Source of the DNA: an uncultured Clostridium sp.
GTDB taxonomy: Bacteria; Bacillota; Clostridia; Lachnospirales; Lachnospiraceae
NCBI GenBank assembly: GCA_937885015.1
Contig: CALAAS010000049.1
Location: 1-60,426 of the forward strand
Reading direction: 5' to 3'
Length of the DNA stretch: 60,426 bases
Shown here: one piece after another, positions 60,324 through 60,426 of the stretch
Layout: each line of letters begins with the position of its first letter
Numbering within the stretch: position 1 is the first letter of the stretch
Notes under the pieces: model-generated
Seen by the model: only the letters and a program-made list of their open reading frames with translations
Told to the model about the DNA's origin: nothing
Database searches by the model: none
Program-made: the position numbers and the translations under genes

Positions 60324-60376
60324 GAGAGAGAACTGCAAAACAGCGAAAAGAGGATGCTTTGCAGCTCTCTCTTTTT
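60324..60376 (+). terminator. Terminator of the nucleoside importer operon
   Basis: GAGAGAG-AA-CTGCAAA pairs with TTTGCAG-CTCTCTC, followed by TTTTTT. Confidence 0.9.
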
Positions 60377-60381
60377 TGGTT

Positions 60382-60426
60382 TGCGCGCCATGGGCGCGCT
60401 CTAACGGGTGCAAGTCCCGAACACGC
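60382..60426 (+). mobile_element. Possible 5' end of a group II intron (cut by window end)
   Basis: GCGCGCC-ATG-GGCGCGC hairpin followed by CTAACGGGTGCAAGTCCCGA. The GGGTGCAAGTCCC block resembles the conserved 5' part (domain I) of bacterial group II introns. Only about 45 bases are visible, so the call is tentative; it could also be another structured repeat. Confidence 0.4.

Overview
This 60.4 kb window looks like a chromosomal segment of a Clostridia bacterium, most likely a Lachnospiraceae (Bacillota). The evidence is the mid-range GC, strong AGGAGG-type ribosome binding sites, TTGACA/TATAAT promoters with 17-bp spacers, a canonical CIRCE operator, a ydaO-type c-di-AMP riboswitch, the rimP-nusA-rnpM-ylxQ-infB-rbfA-nrnA-truB-ribF operon, and families common in that group (DUF5721, DUF3842, OadB with a tiny OadG-like partner). 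I saw no rRNA or tRNA genes and no CRISPR array. Species assignment is not possible by eye.

Layout. 1-203: direct repeats carrying a structured ~87-bp element that recurs at 50168-50254. 298-4824: sodium-pump decarboxylase beta subunit with a 36-aa partner, M18 aminopeptidase, secreted M14 carboxypeptidase, DUF5721. 5001-17215: CIRCE-controlled htpG, CPBP protease, DegV, CapA-like lipoprotein, radical SAM protein, galactokinase-family enzyme, AlkD, cytidylate kinase-like protein, and a 921-aa fusion of a TetM/EF-G-like GTPase to a YacP/Rae1-type NYN nuclease. 17206-21667: LysR regulator, AGCS amino acid symporter, AraC regulator. 21761-27696: a five-gene multi-subunit FAD/Fe-S dehydrogenase behind an AraC regulator, divergent from an SsuBC-like ABC transporter without a binding protein. 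27805-34604: MNT/HEPN toxin-antitoxin pair, nitrilase-family amidase, c-di-AMP riboswitch plus sodium:solute symporter, DUF364 protein, and glycerate kinase divergent from its likely CdaR regulator.

34724-43334 is the translation/RNA-maturation operon; its IF-2 carries 17 tandem copies of a Tyr/Arg/Gly-rich 9-10-residue repeat. It is followed by DUF3842 (opposite strand), a stand-alone carB, and a polar amino acid ABC transporter (47612-50045). 50129-52260 holds a 39-bp palindrome, the second structured repeat and two paralogous tyrosine recombinases. 52363-55229 is a MarR regulator divergent from ftsH around a palindromic operator. 55335-60286 is a BMP-type nucleoside ABC importer. The window ends in sequence resembling the 5' end of a group II intron.

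Themes. Amino acid and peptide use links the M14/M18 peptidases, AGCS symporter, amino acid ABC transporter and amine/imino-acid dehydrogenase cluster. Ribosome function links the rimP-infB operon, HtpG and the GTPase-NYN fusion. The c-di-AMP riboswitch and NrnA (a pApA/nanoRNA phosphatase) are both present. The strongest candidates for a closer look are the GTPase-Rae1 fusion, the homologous hairpins that follow both ABC binding-protein genes, the tandem recombinases with nearby inverted repeats, the ferredoxin-coupled dehydrogenase cluster and the MarR-ftsH module. All functional calls come from reading motifs and context; no database search was run.
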